Program-made: the position numbers and the translations under genes
Notes under the pieces: generated by a model
Told to the model about the DNA's origin: nothing
What the model saw: the letters and a program-made list of their open reading frames with translations, nothing else
Database searches by the model: none
Assembly: GCA_017455945.1 (NCBI GenBank)
Contig: JAFTLM010000005.1
Coordinates: forward strand, 1 to 39,624
Direction: 5' to 3'
Source of the DNA: Clostridia bacterium
Lineage (GTDB): Bacteria > Bacillota > Clostridia > Oscillospirales > CAG-272
Length of the DNA: 39,624 bases
Shown here: piece by piece, positions 1 to 7,366 of the stretch
Position numbering within the stretch: position 1 is the first letter of the stretch
Layout: every line of letters starts with the position of its first letter

Positions 1-40
1 ATCCAAATTACCACCCAACCGAGAAAGGCGGTGTGCAGGA

Positions 41-241
41 ATGAATTCCTTTACACATTGTCCGTCTTGCAAACACGCAATATTTTATGGATATGGAAAC
101 GGATATGGCTGTTATTTGACAGAGTGTAAGTACGAACTTGCCGAATATAACAATAGGGTTATTACAAGCAACCGAACATTAACCGAAGAAGAAATAAAAT
201 CCCTTATGAATGAGAATAAAGAGAAAGGCGGTGAGGGGTGA
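41..241 (+). CDS. small zinc-ribbon-like protein, possibly cut by the window edge
   Basis: About 66 residues. A CPSC pair near the N-terminus and two more cysteines about 20 residues later suggest a small zinc-binding fold; the rest is charged. The ATG at 41 has a purine-rich AGAAAGGCGG stretch and AGGA upstream. The same frame is open back to base 2 and, if the contig is circular, joins without a stop to the TTG-started frame at 39584, giving about 93 residues. ATG 41 may therefore be internal. The stop overlaps the next ATG. I recognise no specific family; function unknown. Confidence 0.6.
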   Translation: MNSFTHCPSCKHAIFYGYGNGYGCYLTECKYELAEYNNRVITSNRTLTEEEIKSLMNENKEKGGEG

Positions 242-450
242 TGGCTTGTAATTTTTGCAAATCCGATTTATATATAAAAACCGTTCAATACACAAAACCT
301 TTACTTGCTCCGATGACAAGAGCAGAGGAATTAAGGCAAGAATTATTGGACTTGACAGGCGAGGTTTATTTGCAAATACCGAATGAATATTGTGCTATGT
401 GTGGAGAGAAAATCACACGCACACCAAAAGAAAGAGGTGGGGAGAAGTGA
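241..450 (+). CDS. small protein with two CxxC pairs
   Basis: 69 residues with CNFC at positions 3-6 and CAMC near residue 52, the spacing of a treble-clef or zinc-ribbon fold that binds one zinc. A GTG at 238 is in frame, but ATG 241 directly follows GAGGGGTG and overlaps the preceding stop, so I chose it. Small double-CxxC proteins are common among phage accessory genes and usually unassigned. It is coupled to the gene on each side, so all are probably translated from one message. Confidence 0.65.
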   Translation: MACNFCKSDLYIKTVQYTKPLLAPMTRAEELRQELLDLTGEVYLQIPNEYCAMCGEKITRTPKERGGEK

Positions 451-818
451 ACAATATTTTTATAGTTTTGTTAATGATATTTTGTCATATAGTAGATGAT
501 TATTATTTGCAAGGTTGGTTAGCATCAGCCAAACAAAAGAAGTATTGGAAAGAAAATGCACCTGAAAAGATGTATAAATATGACTATATATGGGCGTTGA
601 TTATGCATTCTTTTTCTTGGGCGTTTATGATAATGTTGCCGATTGCTTATAGTTTATCTTTCAATGTCAATATTGCGTTTTTGATTGCTTTTATTATCAA
701 TGTTACCGTTCACGCGATTACAGACGATTTGAAAGCAAACAAGCGAAAAATTAACCTTTGGATAGACCAAATTATACACCTTTGCCAAATATCAATTACG
801 GCAATTATCTTTTTATAA
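447..818 (+). CDS. membrane protein, DUF3307-like
   Basis: 123 residues from a GTG that overlaps the upstream stop and follows GGTGGGGAG. It has an N-terminal hydrophobic helix and two further ones, and polar residues in conserved-looking settings: HIVDDYYLQ near the N-terminus, HAITDD in the middle and DQIIHL near the C-terminus. This His/Asp pattern within membrane helices is what I know from DUF3307 proteins. Function is unknown. It sits in a run of small genes leading to the minor head protein. Confidence 0.6.
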   Translation: MNNIFIVLLMIFCHIVDDYYLQGWLASAKQKKYWKENAPEKMYKYDYIWALIMHSFSWAFMIMLPIAYSLSFNVNIAFLIAFIINVTVHAITDDLKANKRKINLWIDQIIHLCQISITAIIFL

Positions 819-830
819 GGCGGTGATTAA

Positions 831-1187
831 GTGGAGAACATAGAGAAGCGCGATAATTACACAGAACGAGTAAAAGAATTTGCGGAAAGTTTGACAAATT
901 TCTTTCTTGTATTTGATAGTCTGTTCTTGTTTGAAACAGATGCAGAACAATTATTAAACGATACCAAAGAAAGCATTGAAGAAAAGATTTTGCATAATGA
1001 AAGTGCTTTGCCTTTAATAATCGCTATGGGTGGAAATTATGATAGCGACATCGACCGAGCCAAAGTCAAACAAGTTGATGCTTTGCTTGAATTGGTAAAA
1101 GCAAGAAAGAATTTACAAAAGGCAACCGAAAAAGAACATAAAAAGAAAGCCGATTATTCGCAAGTCCTTGCGTTGTTTGACTTATAA
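831..1187 (+). CDS. hypothetical phage protein, mostly helical
   Basis: 118 residues starting at a GTG after AAGGCGGTG. It is charged and predicted mainly alpha-helical, with a Lys-rich C-terminal third. No signal peptide or metal motif is visible. It lies just before the minor head protein with a short gap, so it may belong to the head operon. I do not recognise a family. Confidence 0.6.
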   Translation: MENIEKRDNYTERVKEFAESLTNFFLVFDSLFLFETDAEQLLNDTKESIEEKILHNESALPLIIAMGGNYDSDIDRAKVKQVDALLELVKARKNLQKATEKEHKKKADYSQVLALFDL

Positions 1188-1199
1188 AGGGTGGTGCGA

Positions 1200-2393
1200 A
1201 TGGCTGATATTTCAAAATTTGATGATATTTCAAAGCTTCAAACCTATGAGGACTATATCGCAAACAATATCACCGAATGGGAAGCGGAGAGCATAGCGAG
1301 AGTTTGCCGAAAGATTGGCAAAATCGGGCGAATGAGCAAAAAAGATTTTGAAAAGTTTGATGCCGACAAAGAGGCAAAAAAAGAGTGGGAACGAATAGTG
1401 TCGGCTCTTGCGATTGCAACGGCATTGAATATCCGCACGCTCAAAAAGGCGTATACAAGCGAGTTTGAGGCGTGGGAGAAGCAGAACGAGTATTTATACC
1501 AATACAGAGGTAAAAAGCCGTTAGGCGTGAAAAATGGGGCTTTACAGGGCATTATAGACAAGGCGGTAAAGCAGAATGGAAAAGAAATTCTTAACCTCAC
1601 CAACACAAAGGCTATTTCGGTGCTTGACAGGAATGGAAATCCGATCCGCTTTCAAGACGCGATTTACAAGTCTTTCGGTGATGCCGTTAAGACCGTTACA
1701 GAGGGCAAGGCTGATTTTTACACCACGATGCGACAGACGGTGCAAAATCTCGGTGGCGGTGGTTGCCGTGTAAACTATGGCGAGGGCATTACAAGGCGGT
1801 TGGATACCGTTGTAAGGCAGAATATGGCTTACGGTATCAAACAGTCGCACAAAGAATATAATGAGCTTGTAGGGCGTGAAATTGGCGCAGACGGTACAGA
1901 GGTGGACTATCACGCAAATTCTCGTCCTTCTCACCGCTATATGCAAGGCAAACAATACGCAAAGGGGGCAGAGGGAAAGACAGTCAATGGCGTGTTCTAT
2001 CCGTCAGCCGAAAAAGAAGGCGTTTATGATCGTTTGTATGAGGACTACAACTGCCGACACTATGAAACCTACATCATTCTTGGCGTGAGTGAACCGAGAT
2101 ATTCCACAGAGGAATTGAAGCGTTTTGAGGAGCAGGACAAACGGCTTTACAAGATTGGCAATATCGAAAAGGACGGCTACGGTTGGAGCCAATCAATGCG
2201 AGCTTGCGAAACCGAAATCCGCAGATGCAAAGACGAGATAAATGCGCTTAAAGCGTTTGGAAATAGTGAAGCCGAGATAAAGGCACTCCGTCAGCGCATC
2301 AAGACAGTTCGTGCCAAATACAATGAGATTGCAGAGGTAACGGGCATATCTGCAGAGCCGAAGCGTTTATCTGTACCGAGGGCAAACAAATGA
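1200..2393 (+). CDS. phage minor capsid protein 2 / MuF-like head protein
   Basis: 397 residues from ATG 1200, well spaced after GGGTGG; an upstream in-frame GTG at 1191 is less likely. The C-terminal half carries motifs typical of the Phage_min_cap2 family: DYHANSRPSHRYMQGKQY, a VYDRLYEDYNCRHYETYIIL stretch, and a Lys/Arg-rich helical tail. These proteins are made with the portal and scaffold, enter the procapsid in few copies and are thought to act at the portal vertex or to be ejected with DNA. The portal is at 35993 and the scaffold at 5181, so the cassette is interrupted by accessory genes. Confidence 0.85.
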   Translation: MADISKFDDISKLQTYEDYIANNITEWEAESIARVCRKIGKIGRMSKKDFEKFDADKEAKKEWERIVSALAIATALNIRTLKKAYTSEFEAWEKQNEYLYQYRGKKPLGVKNGALQGIIDKAVKQNGKEILNLTNTKAISVLDRNGNPIRFQDAIYKSFGDAVKTVTEGKADFYTTMRQTVQNLGGGGCRVNYGEGITRRLDTVVRQNMAYGIKQSHKEYNELVGREIGADGTEVDYHANSRPSHRYMQGKQYAKGAEGKTVNGVFYPSAEKEGVYDRLYEDYNCRHYETYIILGVSEPRYSTEELKRFEEQDKRLYKIGNIEKDGYGWSQSMRACETEIRRCKDEINALKAFGNSEAEIKALRQRIKTVRAKYNEIAEVTGISAEPKRLSVPRANK

Positions 2394-2581
2394 AGAAAAC
2401 AATAAAAGCAATTATGATAATTGTCGGCTTTGCGGGTTTGTTGATTTGTGGTATATGGGCGACTATATTACACTTTCAAAATCCCGATATGACCGATTTG
2501 AGATTATTTCTTGAATTCCCGCAAGTAACAATTATAGGCGTTATTTGTGCCATTATTGAATTTGTCGGCATAGAAATATAA
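2390..2581 (+). CDS. small two-helix membrane protein
   Basis: 63 residues whose ATG overlaps the minor capsid stop as ATGA. Two hydrophobic helices (about residues 5-28 and 43-62) flank a short polar loop with acidic residues. It is the last gene before a hairpin terminator at 2587. Function is unknown; small membrane proteins of this shape in phages include holin-like and superinfection-exclusion proteins, but nothing here decides. Confidence 0.55.
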   Translation: MKKTIKAIMIIVGFAGLLICGIWATILHFQNPDMTDLRLFLEFPQVTIIGVICAIIEFVGIEI

Positions 2582-2586
2582 GATTT

Positions 2587-2617
2587 TCCCTTGCGAAAGC
2601 AGGGGATTTTCTTTTTT
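2587..2617 (+). terminator. intrinsic terminator after the minor head gene
   Basis: An 8-bp stem TCCCTTGC/GCAGGGGA (one G-U pair) closed by a GAAA tetraloop, followed by a T-rich tract with six consecutive Ts. It starts six bases after the stop at 2581. Confidence 0.85.
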
Positions 2618-2618
2618 G

Positions 2619-2989
2619 TAAATAACATTTTACGGCTATTTACGGCTATTTACAAAGTTATTTATCCAATATTTACCAATTTTATTGTGCAATATATATA
2701 AATAATAATACTATATTATATATAATATTTGTTATAAATATATAAAAATGATGATATTTTGTTGTTGTTGTAAATAGTAAATAATAAATAGTGTTTAAAC
2801 TTTTACAATTTGTATTTTCATATATAGTATTTCTACCTATATAGAATTTAGTTTATGTTATTTACAAAAAACCGAAAAAGCCTTGTGTATCAAGGGTTTT
2901 CGGCATAAATAACAATTTACGAAAGTTATTTACATCCGCTCGCTTGGTAGGATTTTTGAAAAATTTTTTGAGAAATTTGCGAAAAGGGG
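2619..2989. other. repeat-rich intergenic region A (candidate origin or operator)
   Basis: No gene is visible between 2582 and 3070. The region is extremely AT-rich and holds five copies of the 8-mer GTTATTTA or its complement TAAATAAC (2619, 2657, 2857, 2906, 2925). It also has two tandem TACGGCTATT units near 2632-2650 and several TAAATAR near-copies at 2771-2792. Bases 2872-2903 form a hairpin (CCGAAAA/TTTTCGG outer stem, CCTTG/CAAGG inner stem). The right end (2891-2932) matches 30548-30589. Clustered iterons plus an AT-rich unwinding region fit a replication origin or a multi-site operator. Confidence 0.55.
2891..2932. repeat. 42-bp duplicated element, copy A, with inverted repeat
   Basis: The first 23 bases match 30548-30570 at 21 positions. 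They are followed by the inverted repeat TAAATAAC (2906-2913), an 11-base spacer, and GTTATTTA (2925-2932). The spacer is also 11 bases in copy B. The element ends 57 bases before a -35 box, which suits an operator or activator site for a dimeric protein. Confidence 0.7.
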
Positions 2990-3018
2990 TTGACAAGTGT
3001 ATAACTTTGTGATATAAT
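2990..3018 (+). promoter_or_regulatory. strong sigma-70-type promoter of the small-gene operon
   Basis: TTGACA at 2990-2995, a 17-base spacer and TATAAT at 3013-3018: a perfect consensus. Downstream are a weak GGTT/AACC hairpin (3028-3043) and the purine leader GAAAGAAATGAGGT before the first gene. Confidence 0.9.
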
Positions 3019-3070
3019 ATATACAGAGGTTGGGGGGACAACCGAAAGAAAGAAATGAGGTATTAAAAAA

Positions 3071-3235
3071 ATGAAAAATTATCCTATGTATGTAAAAACA
3101 AGAGACGGTTATATCGGTACATTTAAGCGTTTGGAATATGGCGAGTTCCCCGTTTACAAATTTGATGGCGGAGAAAGAATGGTTGATAATTGGGAAATCG
3201 AAAACGGGAGCGACAACAGAGAGGATTTGATGTAA
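3071..3235 (+). CDS. small hypothetical protein, first gene of early operon
   Basis: 54 residues from ATG 3071, preceded by the purine-rich GAAATGAGGT leader; stop at 3233-3235 overlaps the next start. It begins with MKNYPMYVKTRDGYIGTFKR and ends with an acidic segment. The N-terminal half reads like a small beta-rich domain. Too short for default gene length cut-offs, but its promoter, ribosome site and coupling to the next gene make it convincing. Function unknown. Confidence 0.75.
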   Translation: MKNYPMYVKTRDGYIGTFKRLEYGEFPVYKFDGGERMVDNWEIENGSDNREDLM

Positions 3236-3726
3236 TGAATAAAATAATTGAAAAGCCTTTGCACATAGTAAAGTTGTATGTAAAGGCTCTCCCTTTGGAA
3301 GAAAGGCACAAAGAAATTGTACTGGGTGTTTGCGATTGGTCTTATATAACGGAAGAATATACAGTAAGAGATGCAAAAACCAAAAAGAATTTTATTGTAA
3401 ATCCTTATACGATTTGCCGAAACAGTTGTATCATAGACAAAAATGGCGTATATGTTTATGAATATGATTTGTTAAAATTGACACACGGAATAAAAACATC
3501 TTGCTACGGTTTTCTTGTGTGGGATGAATTTTACAAGTCTTGGAAGATAAGAAAAAGAACAGACAGAACGGCATACAATAATCTTGATGATTGGACTATT
3601 GAGACGGTAGGAAATATTGTTTTGAATGATGCGGATTTACAGATTATCATAAATCAAGAAAAGGAAGAAGATGCAAAAGAAACATTTATAGATAATTCTT
3701 ATTGCCCTTCAAAGTTTAGGAGGTAA
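3235..3726 (+). CDS. YopX-like protein
   Basis: 163 residues starting at the ATG that overlaps the preceding stop (TAATG). The central part has the hallmarks of the YopX family: a 'CIIDKNGVYVYEYDLLK' stretch (normally DKNGKEIYEGDIV), then a 'YGFLVWDEFYKSW' strand pair, and a C-terminal 'TIETVGNIVLNDAD' (usually EVIGNIYENPEL). YopX proteins are small beta-barrel-like proteins common in phages of Gram-positive bacteria; their role is unknown. The N-terminal 60 residues are less typical. Confidence 0.75.
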   Translation: MNKIIEKPLHIVKLYVKALPLEERHKEIVLGVCDWSYITEEYTVRDAKTKKNFIVNPYTICRNSCIIDKNGVYVYEYDLLKLTHGIKTSCYGFLVWDEFYKSWKIRKRTDRTAYNNLDDWTIETVGNIVLNDADLQIIINQEKEEDAKETFIDNSYCPSKFRR

Positions 3727-3728
3727 AA

Positions 3729-3893
3729 GTGCTAACAAGAATTGTTTTTATCATAAATTTAATTTTATTTATATTTAATATTGTTTTTGCAATTTGTACT
3801 AAAATTAAAGGTTGGAGCACTTGGTATTATTCAATTATACCTGCTTCGTATAGTTTTATTATTGTTTTATCAATTATTTTGACTATGAATTAA
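3729..3893 (+). CDS. small two-helix membrane protein
   Basis: 54 residues from GTG 3729, with AGGAGG overlapping the YopX stop. It has two hydrophobic segments, roughly residues 5-23 and 32-52, joined by a short loop with KIKGWS. Nearly all residues are hydrophobic or aromatic. Such short membrane proteins in phage early operons are often host-interaction factors, but there is no specific evidence here. Confidence 0.6.
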   Translation: MLTRIVFIINLILFIFNIVFAICTKIKGWSTWYYSIIPASYSFIIVLSIILTMN

Positions 3894-3959
3894 GGCGATA
3901 AGACAAAATGAAGAAAGAAACAAGACAAACAGTATTTTGTAAAATTTGGGAGGTAACAA

Positions 3960-4201
3960 TGTTTGTAAGTCGAAAAAAATACAAAAACTTAAAAGATGCT
4001 TATGATTATCTTGTTGAGGACAGGAGAAAGCAAAGAGTTGAATGTGATGGAATTATAAAAAACCTTTGTGATGAACATTCGGCAGCAATTAGAGAAATAT
4101 GTGAATTGAAGCCAGAATTGGATAAGTATAAAAGACTTTATGCAGATGAATTGCAAAAAAGATTGGAATTAGCAAAATTAGTAAAAGGAGAAATAGAATA
4201 A
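3960..4201 (+). CDS. coiled-coil hypothetical protein
   Basis: 80 residues from ATG 3960, which sits well behind GGGAGG. An in-frame ATG at 3908 would add 17 residues, but those reproduce the start of the next gene (see the repeat at 3917-4226), so I prefer 3960. The protein is highly charged and helical, with heptad-like Leu/Ile spacing over residues 12-75, suggesting a coiled coil. Its stop overlaps the next ATG. Function unknown. Confidence 0.65.
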
Positions 4202-4344
4202 TGACCGAAACAAGACAAACGGTATTCCGTCAAACAGAGGAAGAATTCGAACAGTTAAAAAATGATGCTTATGAGCATAAGATGAACATTAGTGATTATT
4301 TGAGATACCTCGTAGCAAAGGAAAGGAAGGAGAGGGAGAAATGA
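4201..4344 (+). CDS. small ribbon-helix-helix-like protein
   Basis: 47 residues coupled to both neighbours (TAATG upstream, ATGA downstream). A short N-terminal strand with alternating residues (TRQTVFRQT), then two helices ending in 'NISDYLRYLVAKERK', matches the layout of ribbon-helix-helix DNA-binding or mobilisation-accessory proteins, where a 'S-x-x-L-R' helix follows the turn. If so it would dimerise and could act as a phage repressor or auxiliary DNA-binding factor. The call rests on pattern only. Confidence 0.6.
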   Translation: MTETRQTVFRQTEEEFEQLKNDAYEHKMNISDYLRYLVAKERKEREK

Positions 4345-4532
4345 AATACGAAATTACAATATCTACCACAATAGAGGTAGAAGCAGACGGAGCAAAGAAA
4401 GCAAAAGAAAAAGCGTTGGAATATGACGGCATAGTTATTGACCGAAAAATTGTAGGGATTGGCGTTATAAGTGAAGCGTATGACACGCTCACGCTTGACC
4501 GCACACCCCAAAATGATGAGGTGAGGGAATGA
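4341..4532 (+). CDS. small alpha/beta hypothetical protein
   Basis: 63 residues, start overlapping the preceding stop. It opens with a regular beta strand (MKYEITISTTIEV), then an Ala/Lys-rich helix (GAKKAKEKALEY) and another strand pair. No catalytic or metal motif. It is part of the 3071-5023 translationally coupled run. Family not recognised. Confidence 0.6.
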   Translation: MKYEITISTTIEVEADGAKKAKEKALEYDGIVIDRKIVGIGVISEAYDTLTLDRTPQNDEVRE

Positions 4533-5023
4533 AAGAATTAGCATTTATCGTTGTAAAAGACAGCGAGTTTTATAAGCAGTATTTTGAAGCAAAAGCAGAA
4601 AGACAAAAGTTTCACGAATTGGCAAAGGAATTTTTTGAAAAATATGATTTGGTTGATAGTGCCGAATATTATCAAACAAAGTTTTTAGGATTGAAATTAA
4701 CGCCTGATCAAAAGAAACGATTTGACGGACAATTAAAGAAATATGATGATGAAAATGGTATGAGCCGTTTCAAACAAAAGTCGGCTATGCAAAAGGCGTG
4801 GAATGAATTTGTAACGGACAAAATAAATTTCGATACAATAGACAAAACGCAGTTTTGGTGGTTATGTCTTATCAGTCGCGGAAGTTATAATCTTTGGGAC
4901 AAAGACGGCAATATTTATGGATATATAAAAGATAATTACAAAGAAACAATAACACTTCCCGAATATATGAACGAAATCAAAATGAGCCAATACTATTCTG
5001 TTATTGAGCAAATGGAAGATTAA
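4529..5023 (+). CDS. hypothetical protein, last gene of the small-gene operon
   Basis: 164 residues, ATG overlapping the previous TGA. Lys/Glu/Tyr/Phe-rich and mostly helical, with a Trp pair in 'KTQFWWLCLISRGSYNLWDKDGNIYGYI'. No signal peptide or known motif. The stop lies just before the next promoter and a hairpin that could end this operon. Confidence 0.65.
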   Translation: MKELAFIVVKDSEFYKQYFEAKAERQKFHELAKEFFEKYDLVDSAEYYQTKFLGLKLTPDQKKRFDGQLKKYDDENGMSRFKQKSAMQKAWNEFVTDKINFDTIDKTQFWWLCLISRGSYNLWDKDGNIYGYIKDNYKETITLPEYMNEIKMSQYYSVIEQMED

Positions 5024-5030
5024 CCGCCTA

Positions 5031-5059
5031 TTGACAAAATCAATTTAATATGTTATAAT
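5031..5059 (+). promoter_or_regulatory. promoter for the capsid operon
   Basis: TTGACA at 5031-5036, 17-base spacer, TATAAT at 5054-5059. The start point would fall near 5066, inside the 5' arm of the hairpin at 5061-5090. Confidence 0.85.
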
Positions 5060-5060
5060 G

Positions 5061-5100
5061 TAAGAGTAGAATTGTAATGTTCTGCTCTTATTCTATTTTT
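5061..5100 (+). terminator. hairpin with U-rich tail overlapping the capsid promoter start
   Basis: An 11-bp stem TAAGAGTAGAA/TTCTGCTCTTA (5061-5071 with 5080-5090, one G-U) with an 8-base loop, followed by TTCTATTTTT. It would terminate transcripts arriving from the small-gene operon. Transcripts starting at the local promoter would contain only part of the stem and so escape it. Confidence 0.7.
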
Positions 5101-5114
5101 AGTCGGTTGATTAG

Positions 5115-5159
5115 ACTTAAAAAGGTCAAGCGAAGTGCAAAGATACTCACTTAAAAAGG
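5115..5159 (+). repeat. paired 11-bp direct repeat in the capsid leader
   Basis: ACTTAAAAAGG occurs at 5115-5125 and again at 5149-5159, with a partial third copy (ACTTAA) right after. They lie between the promoter and the scaffold gene, in the 5' untranslated leader. Role unknown. Confidence 0.5.
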
Positions 5160-5180
5160 ACTTAAACGCAGGAGGTAATT

Positions 5181-5810
5181 ATGGCAATTACAGTAAAGTA
5201 TTTGGAAGATTTAGGCGTGGAAAAGGAAGTCGCAGAAAAAATCTTCGCAGAAAGAAGCAAGGAAATTGAATCCGATAAGGCAAAGAGAGAAGCAGTTGAA
5301 ACAAAACTGAAAGAAGCAGAAAAGAGCCTTGAAAGTCTTACTACGGAGATTGACACACTCAAAACAAGCGGTAAAAATGCCGAAGAAATTCAGGCGAAAC
5401 TTGATGCGTTGATTGCAGAAAGAGAAGCTGAAAAGACAAAGGCAGAAGCAGACCGAATTATGAAAGAAAAGTTAGAGGCCACAAAGAGCCGTTTTGAAAA
5501 GGCAAATGAGGGCAAGGGCGAATGGTACAACGAGCCGACAAAAGACTTTTATTTCAAGAAATTCAGCGATGCACTTGAAAGCGAAGAATATGCAGGGCAG
5601 AGTGATGTAGATATTCTGCATTCACTCACCAAAGATGACCAAACTGCACGAAAGGGCGTTACTGCCGTTAAGTTGCAGGGGGGTACACCGCAGGGCGTAG
5701 GCGGTAAACAGTACGCCACAAAAGCAGAGATAATGGCTATAAAGAACTATGACGAAAGAGTTGAAGCCATTTCTAACAACAAGCATTTATTTATAAAAGG
5801 AGATAATTAA
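5181..5810 (+). CDS. phage capsid scaffolding protein, GP20 family
   Basis: 209 residues after a strong AGGAGG. It opens with 'KYLEDLGVEKEVAEKIFAER', followed by a long Lys/Glu/Ala coiled coil (residues about 35-110) and a C-terminal segment with 'GTPQGVGGK' before the end. This matches phage minor structural GP20, the scaffold or scaffold-like protein found directly upstream of the major capsid gene in A118-like phages. The length is typical. It would template procapsid assembly and then be removed; no protease is evident in the cassette. Confidence 0.9.
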   Translation: MAITVKYLEDLGVEKEVAEKIFAERSKEIESDKAKREAVETKLKEAEKSLESLTTEIDTLKTSGKNAEEIQAKLDALIAEREAEKTKAEADRIMKEKLEATKSRFEKANEGKGEWYNEPTKDFYFKKFSDALESEEYAGQSDVDILHSLTKDDQTARKGVTAVKLQGGTPQGVGGKQYATKAEIMAIKNYDERVEAISNNKHLFIKGDN

Positions 5811-5812
5811 AA

Positions 5813-6700
5813 ATGGCAGTTACACCTAATACTACCACTACCGAAAACTTTGACGTAAGTGCAAAGGTCATTGAGTTTGTAGAGAGATTTAATACCAACT
5901 GGGATGCGCTTCTTGAAATTATGGGCGTTATGCGTCCTATTCGTAAGGCTCCCGGTACTACCCTTCGTTCTTATAAGGTAGATATTACAAGAGGCGGTGG
6001 TCAGCCTGCTGAGGGCGACGAGGTTGCTCTTTCTCAGGCAAATATTACCGAGGTTACTCATAAGGATATTTCCCTTAAAGCTGACAGAATGAGAATTACC
6101 GCACAGGATGTTGAAAAGTACGGCGCAAAGCTCGCAGTACAGAGAACTTATGACAGTTTCCTCAACTCTATTCAGGGAGATGTTCTTGACGAGTTCTACG
6201 ATTTCGCTATGACAGGCGAACTCACGGGCACAGAGGACACTTTCCAAATGGCAGTATCTATGGCGGTTGGTAAGGTAAAGGATAAGTTTAAGAAGATGCG
6301 TAAGAATTATGGCAATATCATAGTTTTTGCGAACACTCTTGATGTTGCTCGTTACCTCGGTTCTTCGCAGATTTCCACGCAGAACCAAAACGGAATTGAG
6401 TACCTTAAGAATTTCCTCGGTGCTGATACACTTATTTCTTCTTCCGAAATTCCCGAGGGAAAGGTTGTAGCAATCCCTGCTGATAACATTATTCTTTACT
6501 ACATTGACCCCGCTGATAGTGAGTTTAGCGAGCTTGGTCTTGAATATTACACAGGAGACGGCGAAACCAACCTTATTGGCGCACACCGTGAGGGCGTTTA
6601 TGGTAGAGTTTCGGGCGATACTCACATTCTTTACGGTCTTACCCTTTGGGCAGAGTATCTTGACGCTATTGCGGTTATCACCGTTGGCGCAGGTGCGTGA
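5813..6700 (+). CDS. major capsid protein, HK97-fold candidate
   Basis: 295 residues, starting two bases after the scaffold stop. Position after GP20 and composition fit the shell protein: 'VTPNTTTTENFDVSAKVIEFVERF' start, an E-loop-like 'SYKVDITRGGGQPAEGDEV', and a C-terminal 'LIGAHREGVYGRVSGDTHIL' strand-rich half. Codon choice here favours C/T-ending codons (CTT, TCT, GGC) more than neighbouring genes, as expected for a very highly expressed protein. No N-terminal delta domain or cleavage signal is obvious, agreeing with a separate scaffold. Confidence 0.9.
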   Translation: MAVTPNTTTTENFDVSAKVIEFVERFNTNWDALLEIMGVMRPIRKAPGTTLRSYKVDITRGGGQPAEGDEVALSQANITEVTHKDISLKADRMRITAQDVEKYGAKLAVQRTYDSFLNSIQGDVLDEFYDFAMTGELTGTEDTFQMAVSMAVGKVKDKFKKMRKNYGNIIVFANTLDVARYLGSSQISTQNQNGIEYLKNFLGADTLISSSEIPEGKVVAIPADNIILYYIDPADSEFSELGLEYYTGDGETNLIGAHREGVYGRVSGDTHILYGLTLWAEYLDAIAVITVGAGA

Positions 6701-6704
6701 TTGA

Positions 6705-6884
6705 ATGTACCGAGTAATTAAGTATTTTACCGATTTGCAGGACACTAATCACGAATACAACGTGGGGGATATTTACCCCCACAATAAAAAGAAAGTTTCT
6801 GCAAGTCGGATAAAAGAACTTGCTACGGATAAAAACAGACGAGGCATTCCGCTTATTGAAAAAGTGGAAGAGCCGAAAGAATAA
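6705..6884 (+). CDS. small protein between capsid and connector genes
   Basis: 59 residues from ATG 6705, four bases after the capsid stop. The sequence starts MYRVIKYFTDLQDTNHEYNV, contains 'GDIYP', then 'SASRIKELATDKNRRG' and an acidic tail. Proteins of this pattern commonly sit between major capsid and head-tail connector genes in phages of Gram-positive bacteria. The 'SRIKEL' part resembles the short helix-extended-loop-helix segments of such proteins. Probable head accessory protein; precise role unknown. Confidence 0.75.
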   Translation: MYRVIKYFTDLQDTNHEYNVGDIYPHNKKKVSASRIKELATDKNRRGIPLIEKVEEPKE

Positions 6885-6902
6885 CAGAAAGGCGGTTGAA
6901 TT

Positions 6903-7364
6903 ATGCAATATCTAACCTATGAAGAATATCAAGAAATAGGCGGCACGCTTGATTCGACCGCCTTTAACCGCAATATAGACAGGGCGTGTGGATTTGTGGA
7001 TTCGCATACATTCGGGCGATTGCACAAAAGTTCCACCGTTTCTAAAATGGTAAAGGCGTGCGTGCGTGATTTGGTGGAATATCTCGCAAATAACGTGTCA
7101 AGCGGTAAGACGGTCACAAGTAAGAGCCAATCAGCAGGCGGTGTGAGCGAAAGCGAGAGCTATGCAACAAAAACCACCGATGAAATAAATGCGGAAATGC
7201 TCAATATAGTGTATGATTACTTGATAAATGAATTTGATGATGACGGTGTTCCTCTTATGTATAGGGGAGCAAGCAACGCAACGCACCGAGAGGGCGAGAG
7301 AGAGCCTGTAAAGGTTAAGTTCAAGGTCAAGTATGGTTGGAATGAAATTGAGATACCGAGGTAA
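6903..7364 (+). CDS. head-tail connector (adaptor) protein
   Basis: 153 residues behind AGAAAGGCGG. Helical N-terminal half beginning 'YLTYEEYQEIGGTLDSTAFN', with 'ACGFVDSHTFGRL' and 'VRDLVEYLANNV', the pattern of the Gp6/gp15-type connector family that forms the ring below the portal. Its place directly after the capsid gene and before the stopper and tail-completion genes supports this. The last ~25 residues are basic. Confidence 0.8.
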   Translation: MQYLTYEEYQEIGGTLDSTAFNRNIDRACGFVDSHTFGRLHKSSTVSKMVKACVRDLVEYLANNVSSGKTVTSKSQSAGGVSESESYATKTTDEINAEMLNIVYDYLINEFDDDGVPLMYRGASNATHREGEREPVKVKFKVKYGWNEIEIPR

Positions 7365-7366
7365 TT

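Noticed and set aside
2582..3070. CRISPR array in the repeat-rich intergenic regions
   Set aside because: The repeats are 8-mers in both orientations with irregular spacing; no 25-40 base repeats or equal-length spacers.
5807..6745. 312-codon open frame on the - strand across the major capsid gene
   Set aside because: It is the mirror of a codon-biased capsid gene. It has no ribosome site or promoter, and its composition (many Cys, Asn, Arg) is typical of antisense shadow frames.
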